From the NCBI GenBank assembly GCA_031401035.1, contig JANNRA010000142.1, positions 1-25,337 of the forward strand: DNA of 25,337 nucleotides, written 5' to 3'. Numbering within the stretch: position 1 is the first letter of the stretch; every line of letters starts with the position of its first letter. The notes beneath the pieces are model-generated. The model was not told the origin of the DNA. It made no database searches and saw only the letters and a list, made by a program, of their open reading frames with translations. Positions 1 to 7,166 of the stretch are shown here, one piece after another. The position numbers were made by a program, and so were the translations under genes. Origin of the DNA: JANNRA01 sp031401035 (lineage in GTDB: Bacteria > Desulfobacterota > Binatia > HRBIN30 > CADEER01).

Positions 1-117
1 GCGGCGCAGCTGGTCTTCTCGGTAATCGACGGCGAGGTCCGCGACGCCAAGGCGTTCCGCTGGGATGCCGCGGCGCGTGACTTCGTCGAAGTGCAGATCG
101 CGGTCGGCGACGGTTAG
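1..117 (+). CDS. JAMM/M67 metallopeptidase, C-terminal end (cut by window edge)
   Basis: The first 38 codons and the TAG stop at 115-117 form the C-terminus of a protein whose residues AAQLVFSVIDGEVRDAKAF match the C-terminus of the complete JAMM protein encoded on the other strand at 308-766. Over about 100 nt the two copies differ at about eight positions, several of them silent, and they diverge around the stop codon. The catalytic JAMM motif would lie upstream of the window, so activity cannot be judged. The family comprises zinc-dependent isopeptidase-fold (MPN+) hydrolases. The copy is followed after 19 nt by a truncated alpha/beta-hydrolase start. The homology is clear; whether the gene is intact cannot be seen. 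Confidence 0.8.
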   Translation, partial: AAQLVFSVIDGEVRDAKAFRWDAAARDFVEVQIAVGDG

Positions 118-136
118 TCACGGGGGCGAGCACAGT

Positions 137-271
137 ATGAACCTGCACTTCACCTGCAGCGGCGCCGGCGCGCCCACCGTCGTCTTCACGCACGGCCTGG
201 CGGCCAGCGGCCACACGTGGGCGGCGCAGGTCGCGGCGCTGGCGCCGCGGGGGCGCCGCCCTCCAGGCTAG
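137..271 (+). pseudogene. Truncated alpha/beta-hydrolase (N-terminal 44 residues)
   Basis: An ATG at 137 opens a frame whose start reads like an alpha/beta-hydrolase: a short beta strand, then GAPTVVFTHGLAASGHTW, which holds the HG oxyanion-hole motif and the usual following helix. Family members are about 250-300 residues; this frame stops after 44 with the sequence APRGRRPPG. The last codons are encoded by a solo arm of the palindromic repeat family seen elsewhere in the window (239-265), and the stop codon lies just after it. The nucleophile elbow, acid and histidine are missing, so the fragment should be inactive. The simplest reading is an insertion or deletion at the repeat that removed the rest of the gene. 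The start follows a purine-rich stretch at 121-130. Confidence 0.6.
239..271 (+). repeat. Solo arm of the palindromic repeat (copy A)
   Basis: Bases 239-265 match the right arm of the full palindromes at 23/27 positions without gaps and end in the same GCCCTCCA. No matching left arm is present. The arm forms the last codons of the broken alpha/beta-hydrolase. The sequence CTCCAGGCTA just after it recurs 40 bases on, at 301-310, next to the JAMM stop. Confidence 0.6.
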
Positions 272-307
272 CCGTCTCCGCGTTGCAGTGTGTTTGTCAG
301 CTCCAGG

Positions 308-766
308 CTAACCCTCCGCGATGTCGACCTCGACGAAGTCGCACGCCGCGGCATCCCAGCGGAACGCCTTGGCGTCGCGGACCTCGCCGTCGATCACCGA
401 GAAGACGAGCTGCGCCGCGTCCGGATAGCTCGGTTCGTCCCACACCGTCGCCTGCCGCTTGTCCTCGGCGCTGAAGTACGCGGCGTGCTGCGGGTGCGAG
501 TGGTAGATGGCGCGGATGGTCAGGGTGCCGCGGTCGTGGCCGATGAGCACCGGCACCGCCTCATCGCCCATCGTGTAGGCAGTGGCGGCGGTGCGCGGAA
601 AGCGCACCGGGTCCTCGGCGTGCCGGCGGTCCTGAATGTTGGTCACCCGCACCGCCTCGAGGCGGCCGGCGCGTTCGACGACGAAACCGCAGGCCTCGTC
701 GGGGAAGCTCGCGCGCGCGTGCGTGCGCAGGGCGTCGAGGATCGCGGCGGGAAAGCGGGCGGTCAT
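308..766 (-). CDS. JAMM/MPN+ metallopeptidase (M67 family)
   Basis: This 152-residue protein has the complete JAMM signature: Glu24 in PDEACGFVVE, then H89-S-H91-P, seven residues, S99 and D102 (HSHPQHAAYFSAED). In the family the two histidines and the aspartate bind zinc and the glutamate activates water. Bacterial stand-alone M67 proteins act on isopeptide bonds, for example sulfur-carrier or ubiquitin-like C-termini as in Mec+. No ubiquitin-like or ThiF-type partner is visible here, so the substrate is unknown. The ATG at 766 overlaps the stop of the upstream reductase gene (ATGA), so the two are probably translationally coupled. The C-terminus is nearly identical to the partial copy at 1-117 on the opposite strand. 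Confidence 0.88.
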   Translation of the reverse strand: MTARFPAAILDALRTHARASFPDEACGFVVERAGRLEAVRVTNIQDRRHAEDPVRFPRTAATAYTMGDEAVPVLIGHDRGTLTIRAIYHSHPQHAAYFSAEDKRQATVWDEPSYPDAAQLVFSVIDGEVRDAKAFRWDAAACDFVEVDIAEG

Positions 767-1713
767 GCGTGCGGGGGGCGTTCGGCGAGATGGACCAGCC
801 GCGTCAGCGCGGCGGCGGTGGGGGTGGAGATACCGTGCCGCTCGCCGCGGCGCCAGACCTCGCCGGTGATGGCGTCGATCTCGGTGCGGCGGCCGCGTTC
901 GAGGTCCTGCAGCATCGATGCGCGGTGGTCGAAGGTGGCCGGGACGAGGCGGCCGTAGAACTCGTCCTGATAGGCGGCCGGCGTCGCCCAGGGCAGGGCG
1001 ACGCCCTCGGCGGCGGCGACGGCGAGCGCCTCGGCGATCACCGCGTCCATGACGGCGCGGCTCTCGGCGCGCTCGGCGAGGGCGCCGTAATGGACGCCGA
1101 GCAGGGCGCCGAGCGGGTTGAGCGCGGCGCTGTACAGCACCTTCGCCCACAGCAGCGCGGGCAGGCGGTCGGTGGCGAGGCTCGGCACGCCGGCGCCGTC
1201 GAGCACCGCCGCCAGCGCCACGGCGGCACGCTCGCGGGCCGGGAAGGCGCCGGGCGCCAGCGAGCCGATGGCGGTCGGGTCGGCGAACACGGTGACCACC
1301 GCGGCGCCCGGCGCCGGCAGTGTGGCACCGAAGATGACGCGCGCGCCGAGGGCGCGCGCCGGGCCGACGACGGCCTCGATCGCCTCGACGTTGCCGAGGC
1401 CGTTCTGCAACGAGACCATCACCCCGTCGGCGGCCAGCCGCGGCGCGACGGCGCGCGCCACGGCGGCGGTGTCGGGCGCCTTGACCGGCAGCAGGATGAC
1501 GTCGAAGGAGCCGCGCAGCGCATCGACGTCGGCGGCGAGCGTGAAGCCGCGCACGCGGTGCGCGCCCCACAGACCGTCGAGCGCCAGGCCATCGCGTTCG
1601 ATCGCCGCCAGGTGCGCGGCGCGGCCGAGCAGCGTCACCTCGACGCCGGCCCGGCGCAGGAAGCCGCCGAAGACCGAGCCGAGTGCGCCGGCGCCGGCGA
1701 CGAGGACGCGCAC
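763..1713 (-). CDS. Ketopantoate reductase family protein (PanE/ApbA-like)
   Basis: A 316-residue NADPH-dependent 2-dehydropantoate reductase-type protein, of normal family length (about 300). The Rossmann motif GAGALG is at residues 7-12, K78 lies in LLPVKAP, QNGLGN is at 103-108, the catalytic-lysine region LLWAKVLYSAALNP is at 188-200 (K191, N199), and SMLQDLERGRRTEID at 266-280 matches the C-terminal signature. The family reduces ketopantoate to pantoate in coenzyme A synthesis, but many paralogues reduce other 2-oxoacids and no panB or panC lies nearby, so no symbol is given. The start is a GTG at 1713 preceded by GAGGAG at a proper distance. The gene heads a two-gene unit with the overlapping JAMM peptidase. 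Confidence 0.88.
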   Translation of the reverse strand: MRVLVAGAGALGSVFGGFLRRAGVEVTLLGRAAHLAAIERDGLALDGLWGAHRVRGFTLAADVDALRGSFDVILLPVKAPDTAAVARAVAPRLAADGVMVSLQNGLGNVEAIEAVVGPARALGARVIFGATLPAPGAAVVTVFADPTAIGSLAPGAFPARERAAVALAAVLDGAGVPSLATDRLPALLWAKVLYSAALNPLGALLGVHYGALAERAESRAVMDAVIAEALAVAAAEGVALPWATPAAYQDEFYGRLVPATFDHRASMLQDLERGRRTEIDAITGEVWRRGERHGISTPTAAALTRLVHLAERPPHA

Positions 1714-1876
1714 GCGCTCTCCTCAGCCGCGCTGGCGCGGATGGACGACGACCGGTGCGTGCAACGGCGCGGAGCGGAACACGGACATGCGCGACGACCT
1801 CCTGGGCGACGCGCAGCATGTGGCGGCGCCGACGCGTCGTGTCAAGATTCGCAGCCGGCCGAATGCACCGGTCGAG

Positions 1877-2058
1877 ATCCCCTCACCCTGCGGCGGCGTT
1901 CCCCAACGGGTGAGCGTCGGGACACTGGAGGGCGCCGCCCCGTCGGCGCCTGTTGAATGGAGCCGCGCGCGTCCCTTCCAACAGGCGCCGACGGAGCGGC
2001 GCCCTCCAAGGAAGACCATACCCAGCGCATTCGCAAAGCAGGGTCAGGGTGAGGGGAT
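1877..2058. repeat. Outer 14-bp perfect inverted repeat enclosing palindrome B
   Basis: ATCCCCTCACCCTG at 1877-1890 is the exact reverse complement of CAGGGTGAGGGGAT at 2045-2058. The two arms enclose the whole 83-bp palindrome B, giving a nested 182-bp structure between the divergent reductase and nucleotidyltransferase genes. Of the 439 bases between those genes (1714-2152), the rest shows nothing recognisable apart from the reductase ribosome binding site at its left edge. Confidence 0.65.
1926..2008. repeat. Palindromic repeat copy B (83 bp)
   Basis: The left arm 1926-1955 and right arm 1979-2008 are reverse complements at 29/30 positions, with a 23-base loop. Each arm also contains its own inverted repeat (GGCGCCG ... 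CGGCGCC), so the element can fold as a multi-branched hairpin. The same arms occur at 21106-21188 and 23510-23591 with unrelated loop sequence. No transposase is associated with it. Confidence 0.9.
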
Positions 2059-2152
2059 ACCTATCGGAGTCGAAGACAATCGACGCGGTGGGCAAACGCG
2101 CACTATCCCGCCGCGCTGGCGACGCCCGCCCGTCCCGACTATGCACCGGCCC

Positions 2153-2896
2153 ATGCCGCCCATCGACGTCGCCGTGGTGCTCGCCGCCGGGCGCGGCTCG
2201 CGCATGGGCGCGCTCACCGCGTCGACTCCCAAGCCGCTGCTCTCGGTCGCCGGGCAACCGATCGTCGCCCGGGTGCTGCGCGGCCTGGCGCGCACCGGGG
2301 TGCGGCGCGCGGTGGTGGTGACCGGCTACCTCGGCGCGCAGGTCGAGGCGGCTCTCGGCGACGGCGCCGGGCTCGGCGTGGCGCTCACCTACCGCCGCCA
2401 GGCGCGGCCCGACGGCACGGCACGGGCGCTGCTGTTGGCCGAGGATGCGGTCGGCGCGGCGCCGTTCGTGCTGAGTTGGGGCGACATCCTGGTGCCGGCG
2501 GCGTTCTACACGGAGTTCGCGGACGCCTTCGCGCGCCGGCCGTGCGTGGCGCAACTGGCGGTGAATCCGGTCGACGATCCGTGGCGCGGCGCGGCGGTGT
2601 ACGTCGACGACGACTGGAACGTCCTGCGCGTCGAGGAAAAACCGCCGCGCGGCACGTCGACGACGACCTGGAACAACGCCGGCATCATGGCGTTCGCGGC
2701 GCCGGTGTTCGCGTACGCACGCCGCCTGGCGCCGTCGCCGCGCGGCGAGTACGAGCTGCCGCAGGCGGTGGCGCAGATGGTGCGCGACGGCGGCGCCGTG
2801 CGCGCCGTACCGGTGCGCGGCGGGTGGTCCGACATCGGCACGCCGGCGGACCTGGCGGCGGCGCAGACGCTGTTCGGCGGCGAGGACCTGGCATGA
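2153..2896 (+). CDS. Sugar-1-phosphate nucleotidyltransferase (NTP_transferase family)
   Basis: A 247-residue protein that opens with the nucleotidyltransferase signature LAAGRGSRMG (residues 10-19) followed by TPKPLL, the nucleotide-binding loop and conserved lysine. A GDI motif (SWGDILV) supplies the metal-binding aspartate, and NNAGIMAF and the C-terminal GGWSDIGTPADL are typical of short family members such as MurU or mannose-1-phosphate guanylyltransferases. These enzymes join a sugar 1-phosphate to an NTP, giving NDP-sugar and pyrophosphate. The stop overlaps the galactokinase start (ATGA), so the two enzymes probably act in sequence on the same sugar. An in-frame ATG at 2141 is an alternative start; neither has a good ribosome binding site. 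Sugar and nucleotide specificity cannot be read from sequence. Confidence 0.87.
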   Translation: MPPIDVAVVLAAGRGSRMGALTASTPKPLLSVAGQPIVARVLRGLARTGVRRAVVVTGYLGAQVEAALGDGAGLGVALTYRRQARPDGTARALLLAEDAVGAAPFVLSWGDILVPAAFYTEFADAFARRPCVAQLAVNPVDDPWRGAAVYVDDDWNVLRVEEKPPRGTSTTTWNNAGIMAFAAPVFAYARRLAPSPRGEYELPQAVAQMVRDGGAVRAVPVRGGWSDIGTPADLAAAQTLFGGEDLA

Positions 2897-4125
2897 GCGC
2901 GGATCGCGGCGCCGCATTGGCGGAACGCTTCGCGGACCGTTTCGGTCGTCGCGCCGAGGTGCTGGCGTGCGCTCCGGGCCGCGTCAACCTGATCGGCGAG
3001 CATACCGATTACAACGGCCTGCCGGTGCTGCCGCTGGCCATGGACCGCGCCGTCTGGGTGGCCGGCGCGGTGCGCGACGACCGCACCGTGCGCGTCGCCA
3101 GCGGCGCGGCCTGCTTCGCGCCGCGCACGTACGAGTTCGCGACGCCACTGCCGCCCTTCCCCGCCGGCGATTGGGGCAACTACCACAAGGCCGCGGCGCA
3201 GGGGCTGCTGGCGGCGCCCGGCGGCGCGACGCTGCGCGGCGGCGACTTTCTCGTCGACGGCGATGTGCCGGCCGGCGCCGGTCTGTCGTCCTCGTCGGCA
3301 CTCGTGGTCGGCAGCCTGCTGGCCCTGTTGGCGGTGAACGAGCGGGCGATGCCGGCCGCCGCGCTGGCCGAGCTGGCGGCGACGGCGGAGCGCTACGTCG
3401 GCACGCACAGCGGCGGCATGGACCAGGCGGTGTGCCTGCTGGCGCGCGCCGGACACGCCCTGCGCATCGACTTCCAGCCGCTGCGGACGCGCGCCGTGCC
3501 GCTCCCCGCCGGCGCCGCCATCGTCGTCTGCGACAGCCTGGTCGCGGCGGAGAAATCGGGCGCCGCGCGTGACGCATACAACCAGCGCGTCGCCGAGTGC
3601 GGTCGTGCCTGCCGCGCGCTCGAGCTGCTGCTGCGCGACGCCCTGCCGGGTCCATTGGAGAATCTCGGGGCGCTGCGCCGCCTCTTTCCGGTGCGACCGC
3701 TGCACGAGTTCGCCGCCCTGCTCGAGGCGGCGCACGCCGATCCGGTGGTGGTGCGCCGCGCCCGCCACGTCTGCCGCGAGGCCGAGCGCGTGGATGCCGC
3801 CGAGGCGGCGCTGCGGCGCGGCGATCTGCCGGCGCTCGGCGCCCTGATGGACGCCTCGCACCGCAGTTGCCGCGACGACTACGAGATCAGCGCGCCGGCG
3901 CTCGAGGAGCTGGTCGCCGCCGCCAAGGACGCCGGCGCCCTCGGCGCCCGCCTCACCGGCGCCGGCTTCGGCGGCTGCACGGTCAACCTCGTCCCCACCG
4001 CCGATGTCGATGCCTTCCTGGCGCGTATCGAGCGCGGCTTCTACGCCGGTCGCCCCGCCGCCGGCGGCCGCGGGCACGCCTTCGCGGTCGTCGCCAGCGC
4101 CGGCGCGACCGTGCAACGCCTGTGA
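2893..4125 (+). CDS. galK: Galactokinase (GHMP kinase)
   Basis: A 410-residue GHMP-fold kinase with all three family motifs: the galactokinase signature GRVNLIGEHTDYN at 29-41, the ATP-binding loop GAGLSSSSAL at 128-137, and LTGAGFGGC at 354-362. GGMDQ places the catalytic-base aspartate at D177. The enzyme phosphorylates galactose at C1 with ATP in the cytoplasm, although close relatives accept other sugars. Its ATG overlaps the stop of the nucleotidyltransferase gene, so translation is likely coupled. No galT or galE is present; the neighbouring nucleotidyltransferase could turn the sugar 1-phosphate directly into an NDP-sugar, in place of the Leloir uridylyl exchange. The family call is firm; the substrate is an inference. 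Confidence 0.93.
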   Translation: MSADRGAALAERFADRFGRRAEVLACAPGRVNLIGEHTDYNGLPVLPLAMDRAVWVAGAVRDDRTVRVASGAACFAPRTYEFATPLPPFPAGDWGNYHKAAAQGLLAAPGGATLRGGDFLVDGDVPAGAGLSSSSALVVGSLLALLAVNERAMPAAALAELAATAERYVGTHSGGMDQAVCLLARAGHALRIDFQPLRTRAVPLPAGAAIVVCDSLVAAEKSGAARDAYNQRVAECGRACRALELLLRDALPGPLENLGALRRLFPVRPLHEFAALLEAAHADPVVVRRARHVCREAERVDAAEAALRRGDLPALGALMDASHRSCRDDYEISAPALEELVAAAKDAGALGARLTGAGFGGCTVNLVPTADVDAFLARIERGFYAGRPAAGGRGHAFAVVASAGATVQRL

Positions 4126-4151
4126 GGCTTGCACCGAGACGGCACGGGTCT

Positions 4152-4173
4152 GCCCACGGGGGGGCGCCCTCCA
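4152..4173 (+). repeat. Solo arm of the palindromic repeat (copy C)
   Basis: These 22 bases match the right arm of the full palindromes at 20/22 positions and end in GCGCCCTCCA. They sit in the 75-base gap between galactokinase and the phosphotransferase. No left arm is present. The CTCCAGG ... GCTAACC after it resembles the sequence flanking copy A. Confidence 0.55.
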
Positions 4174-4200
4174 GGCGTTCGTGCTAACCGTCGCGCGCCG

Positions 4201-5199
4201 ATGACTCCGGACGACCTGCGCCAGCGCCTGGAACGCTTCATCGCCCGGCATGCCGGCGCCGCCGAGGTGCGGGTCGAGGGCCTGCACCGGCTGCCGGGAG
4301 GCGCCTCGCGCGAGATCTGGTCGCTCGACGCGCTGGTCGACGGCGCGCGCCTGGCGCTGGTCCTGCGCCGCGACCCGGGCAGTACCACCATGCACACGGC
4401 GCGGCGCGAGGAGTTCCGCGTCCAGCAGGCCGCGCACGCCGCGGGCGTGCCGGTGCCGACGCCCTACTGGCTGGCAGAGGACGACGCCGAGCTCGGCGCG
4501 CCGTCGTATCTGATGGCGCGCGTCGAGGGCGAGACGCTCGCCCGTCGCCTGCTTCGCGACGAGGCGTTCGCGCCGGCGCGCGCCGCCATGACCGGCCAGC
4601 TCGCCGCCATCCTGGCGCGCGTCCACGCGATCGATGTCGCCGGGCTCACCTTTCTCGCCGCGCCGCCGGCCGGCGAATCGCCGGCGCTGGCCGAACTCGA
4701 CCGCTACGAGCAGATCTATCGCGGCATTGCGCCCGATCCGCACCCGGTGTTCGAGCTGGCGCTGCGCTGGCTGCGGGCGCGCCTCCCCGACGGCGCCCGC
4801 ACCGCGCTGGTGCACGGTGACTACCGCATCGGCAACATCGTCTTCGGGCCCGAAGGCGTGCGCGCCGTCCTCGACTGGGAACTCGCCCACGTCGGCGATC
4901 CGGCCGAGGACCTCGGCTGGCTGTGCGTGCGCGCCTGGCGCTTCGGCAGCGACCATCTGCCGGTCGGCGGCATCGGCACGCGCCAGGACCTCTTCGCCGC
5001 CTACGAGCGCGCCGGCGGCAGCGCCGTCGATCCCGGCCGGGTGCGCTTCTGGGAGGTCTTCGGCAACCTCAAGTGGGCGATCATCTGCATCGCCCAGGCG
5101 AAGACGCACCTCGACGGCCTGGTGCGCAGCGTCGAACTCGCCAGTCTCGGCCGTCGCACCGCGGAGACCGAACTCGAGCTGCTGGCGCTGATCGACTGA
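4201..5199 (+). CDS. APH-fold phosphotransferase family protein
   Basis: A 332-residue protein of the aminoglycoside phosphotransferase/choline kinase fold, closest in style to the kinase-like domain of ACAD10/11 proteins. The catalytic loop HGDYRIGN is at 205-212, and LDWELAH at 224-230, with D225, is the metal-binding Asp motif, followed by GDPAEDLGW. LVLRRDPG near residue 55 occupies the beta-strand that carries the ATP-binding lysine in other kinases. ACAD10/11-type domains phosphorylate hydroxyacyl-CoA or similar hydroxylated metabolites; no acyl-CoA dehydrogenase lies nearby, so the substrate is open. A sugar-kinase (AmgK-like) role is another possibility because the nucleotidyltransferase and galactokinase genes precede it on the same strand. 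The ATG at 4201 has no clear ribosome binding site. Confidence 0.85.
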   Translation: MTPDDLRQRLERFIARHAGAAEVRVEGLHRLPGGASREIWSLDALVDGARLALVLRRDPGSTTMHTARREEFRVQQAAHAAGVPVPTPYWLAEDDAELGAPSYLMARVEGETLARRLLRDEAFAPARAAMTGQLAAILARVHAIDVAGLTFLAAPPAGESPALAELDRYEQIYRGIAPDPHPVFELALRWLRARLPDGARTALVHGDYRIGNIVFGPEGVRAVLDWELAHVGDPAEDLGWLCVRAWRFGSDHLPVGGIGTRQDLFAAYERAGGSAVDPGRVRFWEVFGNLKWAIICIAQAKTHLDGLVRSVELASLGRRTAETELELLALID

Positions 5200-5281
5200 G
5201 GATCGACTGCCGCTTCCATTGCGCGGACCCATGGCGGCCGGCAGCGAGGAAGCCCGACGACGTGTTCCGCGCCAGGACCGT

Positions 5282-6418
5282 TCACGCGTGGTCGAGGTCG
5301 GTGACGCTGCCCTGACCGAACCGCCGCTGCTTGACGAAGCGCATCTCCGCGCCGGCGGGGAGATCGCCGATGACCAGCCGCCCGTCGGCGTGCGGCACCA
5401 AAACGGCCGCGCCGTGCCGGAGCAGCGAGTCGAGATCGGGCGCGATCAGCGTCACGCCGTGCGCCGGCGCCCTGCCCGCATTGCGGATGCGCAGCGTGTC
5501 CGGGCTCTCGTGCACGGACAGCGTCGCGAGCAACCGAAAGCGATCGAGAATCCGACCGGCGGGGGCAAGCCAGGGGTTCAACGAGGCGATGAAGGCCAGC
5601 CGCTCGCGGATCGTCGATCGCATCTGCCGGGTCTGCGGATCGAGCCAGCCCCAATCGAGGTGCGTGTAGACGATCGCCAACCCGGCGCGGCGCGCCAGGT
5701 CCTCCGTGTTCTCTTGCGAGCAACAGGCGAGGAAGCCGTCGCCGCCCGCCTCGCGCGCACGGCCGCTGCGCACGAAGGCATTCCTGATGCCGAACGCCTC
5801 GGCCGCCGTCGCGTCGAAGGGCGACCCGGTACCCTCCAGGACGTCATGGAAGCGCGGCCGTCGTTGGGTGATCGCGGGCCAGTGATCGACCCAGATCCAG
5901 GCGCCGGACTCATTCAACAGATCGGTGTTGTAGTACGGACTGCCGACGCGTGATCCCTCGTTGACCTGCGCGTCCTTCTTGCTCCCCGCGGCGTGCTCGA
6001 CGTAGACGCGCGGCGGCGCGCCGAACACGCCCTGAAACGCGGCGAAGGCGCGCACGATGTCGCCGCGTCGGCTGGAGGTCTCGCTCGGCGTGTGCAGGCC
6101 GATCTCGTGGCCCCGGGCGGCCAGGTCGAGATAGAACGCTCGTTCCTCCGGATCCTCGAGCGGTACCGCCACGGGGGCCCTCCAGCGCGCCTCGTCGTCT
6201 TCCAGGCTGCGCCATTCGGACCAGATCCCTCCCTGGCGTGCCCAGTCGGCCCAGAACATGAAGGCCGTGGCGGTGATTTTGAACCGCAGCGCGTCGAAGG
6301 CCGCGAACAGCGGGGCCAGTCGCTTGCTGTAGGCGGAATCGGCGTCGTGGACGATCGTAAAGGCGAACGGGTGGCCATCCGGGTACGGGCTGATGCGCCA
6401 CTGCGTGTCCGCGCCCAT
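5282..6418 (-). CDS. Polysaccharide-deacetylase-like (NodB-fold) protein
   Basis: A 378-residue protein without a signal peptide. Its start, FTIVHDADSAYSKRLAPLF, looks like the CE4/NodB beta-strand with an acidic metal site (HDAD at 24-27). RGHEIGLHTPSETSSRR at 102-118 matches the second motif, in which histidines H103 and H109 follow a conserved glycine. A later segment (VEHAAGSKKDAQ) and YTHLDWGW could close the active site. CE4 enzymes remove N- or O-acetyl groups from polysaccharides or peptidoglycan, but the canonical TFDDG is absent, so the reaction is uncertain. It begins 4 bases after the stop of the methyltransferase gene, so they form one unit. The C-terminal ~90 residues look like a beta-sandwich accessory domain. 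Confidence 0.65.
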   Translation of the reverse strand: MGADTQWRISPYPDGHPFAFTIVHDADSAYSKRLAPLFAAFDALRFKITATAFMFWADWARQGGIWSEWRSLEDDEARWRAPVAVPLEDPEERAFYLDLAARGHEIGLHTPSETSSRRGDIVRAFAAFQGVFGAPPRVYVEHAAGSKKDAQVNEGSRVGSPYYNTDLLNESGAWIWVDHWPAITQRRPRFHDVLEGTGSPFDATAAEAFGIRNAFVRSGRAREAGGDGFLACCSQENTEDLARRAGLAIVYTHLDWGWLDPQTRQMRSTIRERLAFIASLNPWLAPAGRILDRFRLLATLSVHESPDTLRIRNAGRAPAHGVTLIAPDLDSLLRHGAAVLVPHADGRLVIGDLPAGAEMRFVKQRRFGQGSVTDLDHA

Positions 6419-6422
6419 CGCG

Positions 6423-7043
6423 TCAATCCGGTTCGTCGGCGATGCGGGCGTCGCGGGTCAGCCAGCGCATCAGCTCGGCGTTGTCCCGATGCGGGCTCGT
6501 CTCGCCGAGCCAGAGCGCCAGGAGCGAACAGCGATACCCGAAGATGAACGGCGGCGGTTGCAGCGAATCGATGAAGGCCACCCACTCCGGCTTGCGGCGG
6601 TGTCGGCAGCCGACGGCCAGTTCCCCCGCGGGCGTGTAGTCCCGCATGAGTACGCACTGGCAGCGACTGAGGGCCCGGAAATCCTCTTCGCCGCGCGGCC
6701 CCTTCGCCGCATCGAGCAGGGCGAGGTCGAACGTCGTCTCGGCGATCAGCGCGTGCTTCTCGGCCTCGCTCGCGATGACGCGCCGCTCGATCCGGTCGGT
6801 CACCCCGAGAAACGCCCACACCTCGTCCGCCATCGGATACGTTGCCTGGTCGATGGTCGTGACGCGCGATCCGCAGCGGGCGAAGAGGCTGCTCGACCCC
6901 CCGCGGTGCGTGCCGATCTCGAGCACGTGAGCCGGTGAGAGAAACGCCAGCAGGGTGGTGATCGTGTTCTCGTCCCACAGGAGGCTCAGCTCCTGAACCT
7001 CCGGGCCGAAGCGATTCAGTAGTTGTTCTCGGAGCTTTCCCAT
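6423..7043 (-). CDS. Class I SAM-dependent methyltransferase (Methyltransf_24/CmcI-like)
   Basis: A 206-residue protein with SAM-binding motif I in VLEIGTHRGGSSSLFA (residues 40-55), an acidic residue at the end of the next strand (VTTID) and LALLDAAK as the motif IV strand. GTHRGGS is typical of the Methyltransf_24 and cephalosporin hydroxylase (CmcI)-type group, which modifies small secondary metabolites or sugars. The acceptor is unknown. The stop lies 4 bases before the deacetylase-like gene, which suggests joint modification of one glycan or glycoconjugate. The ATG at 7043 was chosen; a GTG two codons upstream (7049) is equally possible and neither has a clear ribosome binding site. Confidence 0.78.
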   Translation of the reverse strand: MGKLREQLLNRFGPEVQELSLLWDENTITTLLAFLSPAHVLEIGTHRGGSSSLFARCGSRVTTIDQATYPMADEVWAFLGVTDRIERRVIASEAEKHALIAETTFDLALLDAAKGPRGEEDFRALSRCQCVLMRDYTPAGELAVGCRHRRKPEWVAFIDSLQPPPFIFGYRCSLLALWLGETSPHRDNAELMRWLTRDARIADEPD

Positions 7044-7166
7044 CGCCACGTCGCTACATATCAGCGCCAGGTTGCGTCGCAGTGCTCCCGCGCGTCACCT
7101 TACGGGACGGGCTCTCTCGTCGGTCGGGAGCCGCTGCATTGACCGCTTCGGACCAGGCGCGCCCGC

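Noticed and set aside
2506..5232. Open frame of 908 codons on the minus strand
   Set aside because: It lies antisense to the nucleotidyltransferase, galactokinase and phosphotransferase genes, is rich in Arg/Ala/Gly, and shows no domain. It is a by-product of high GC.
5200..5281. Terminator between the convergent phosphotransferase and deacetylase-like genes
   Set aside because: No convincing stem-loop or T-run could be found.
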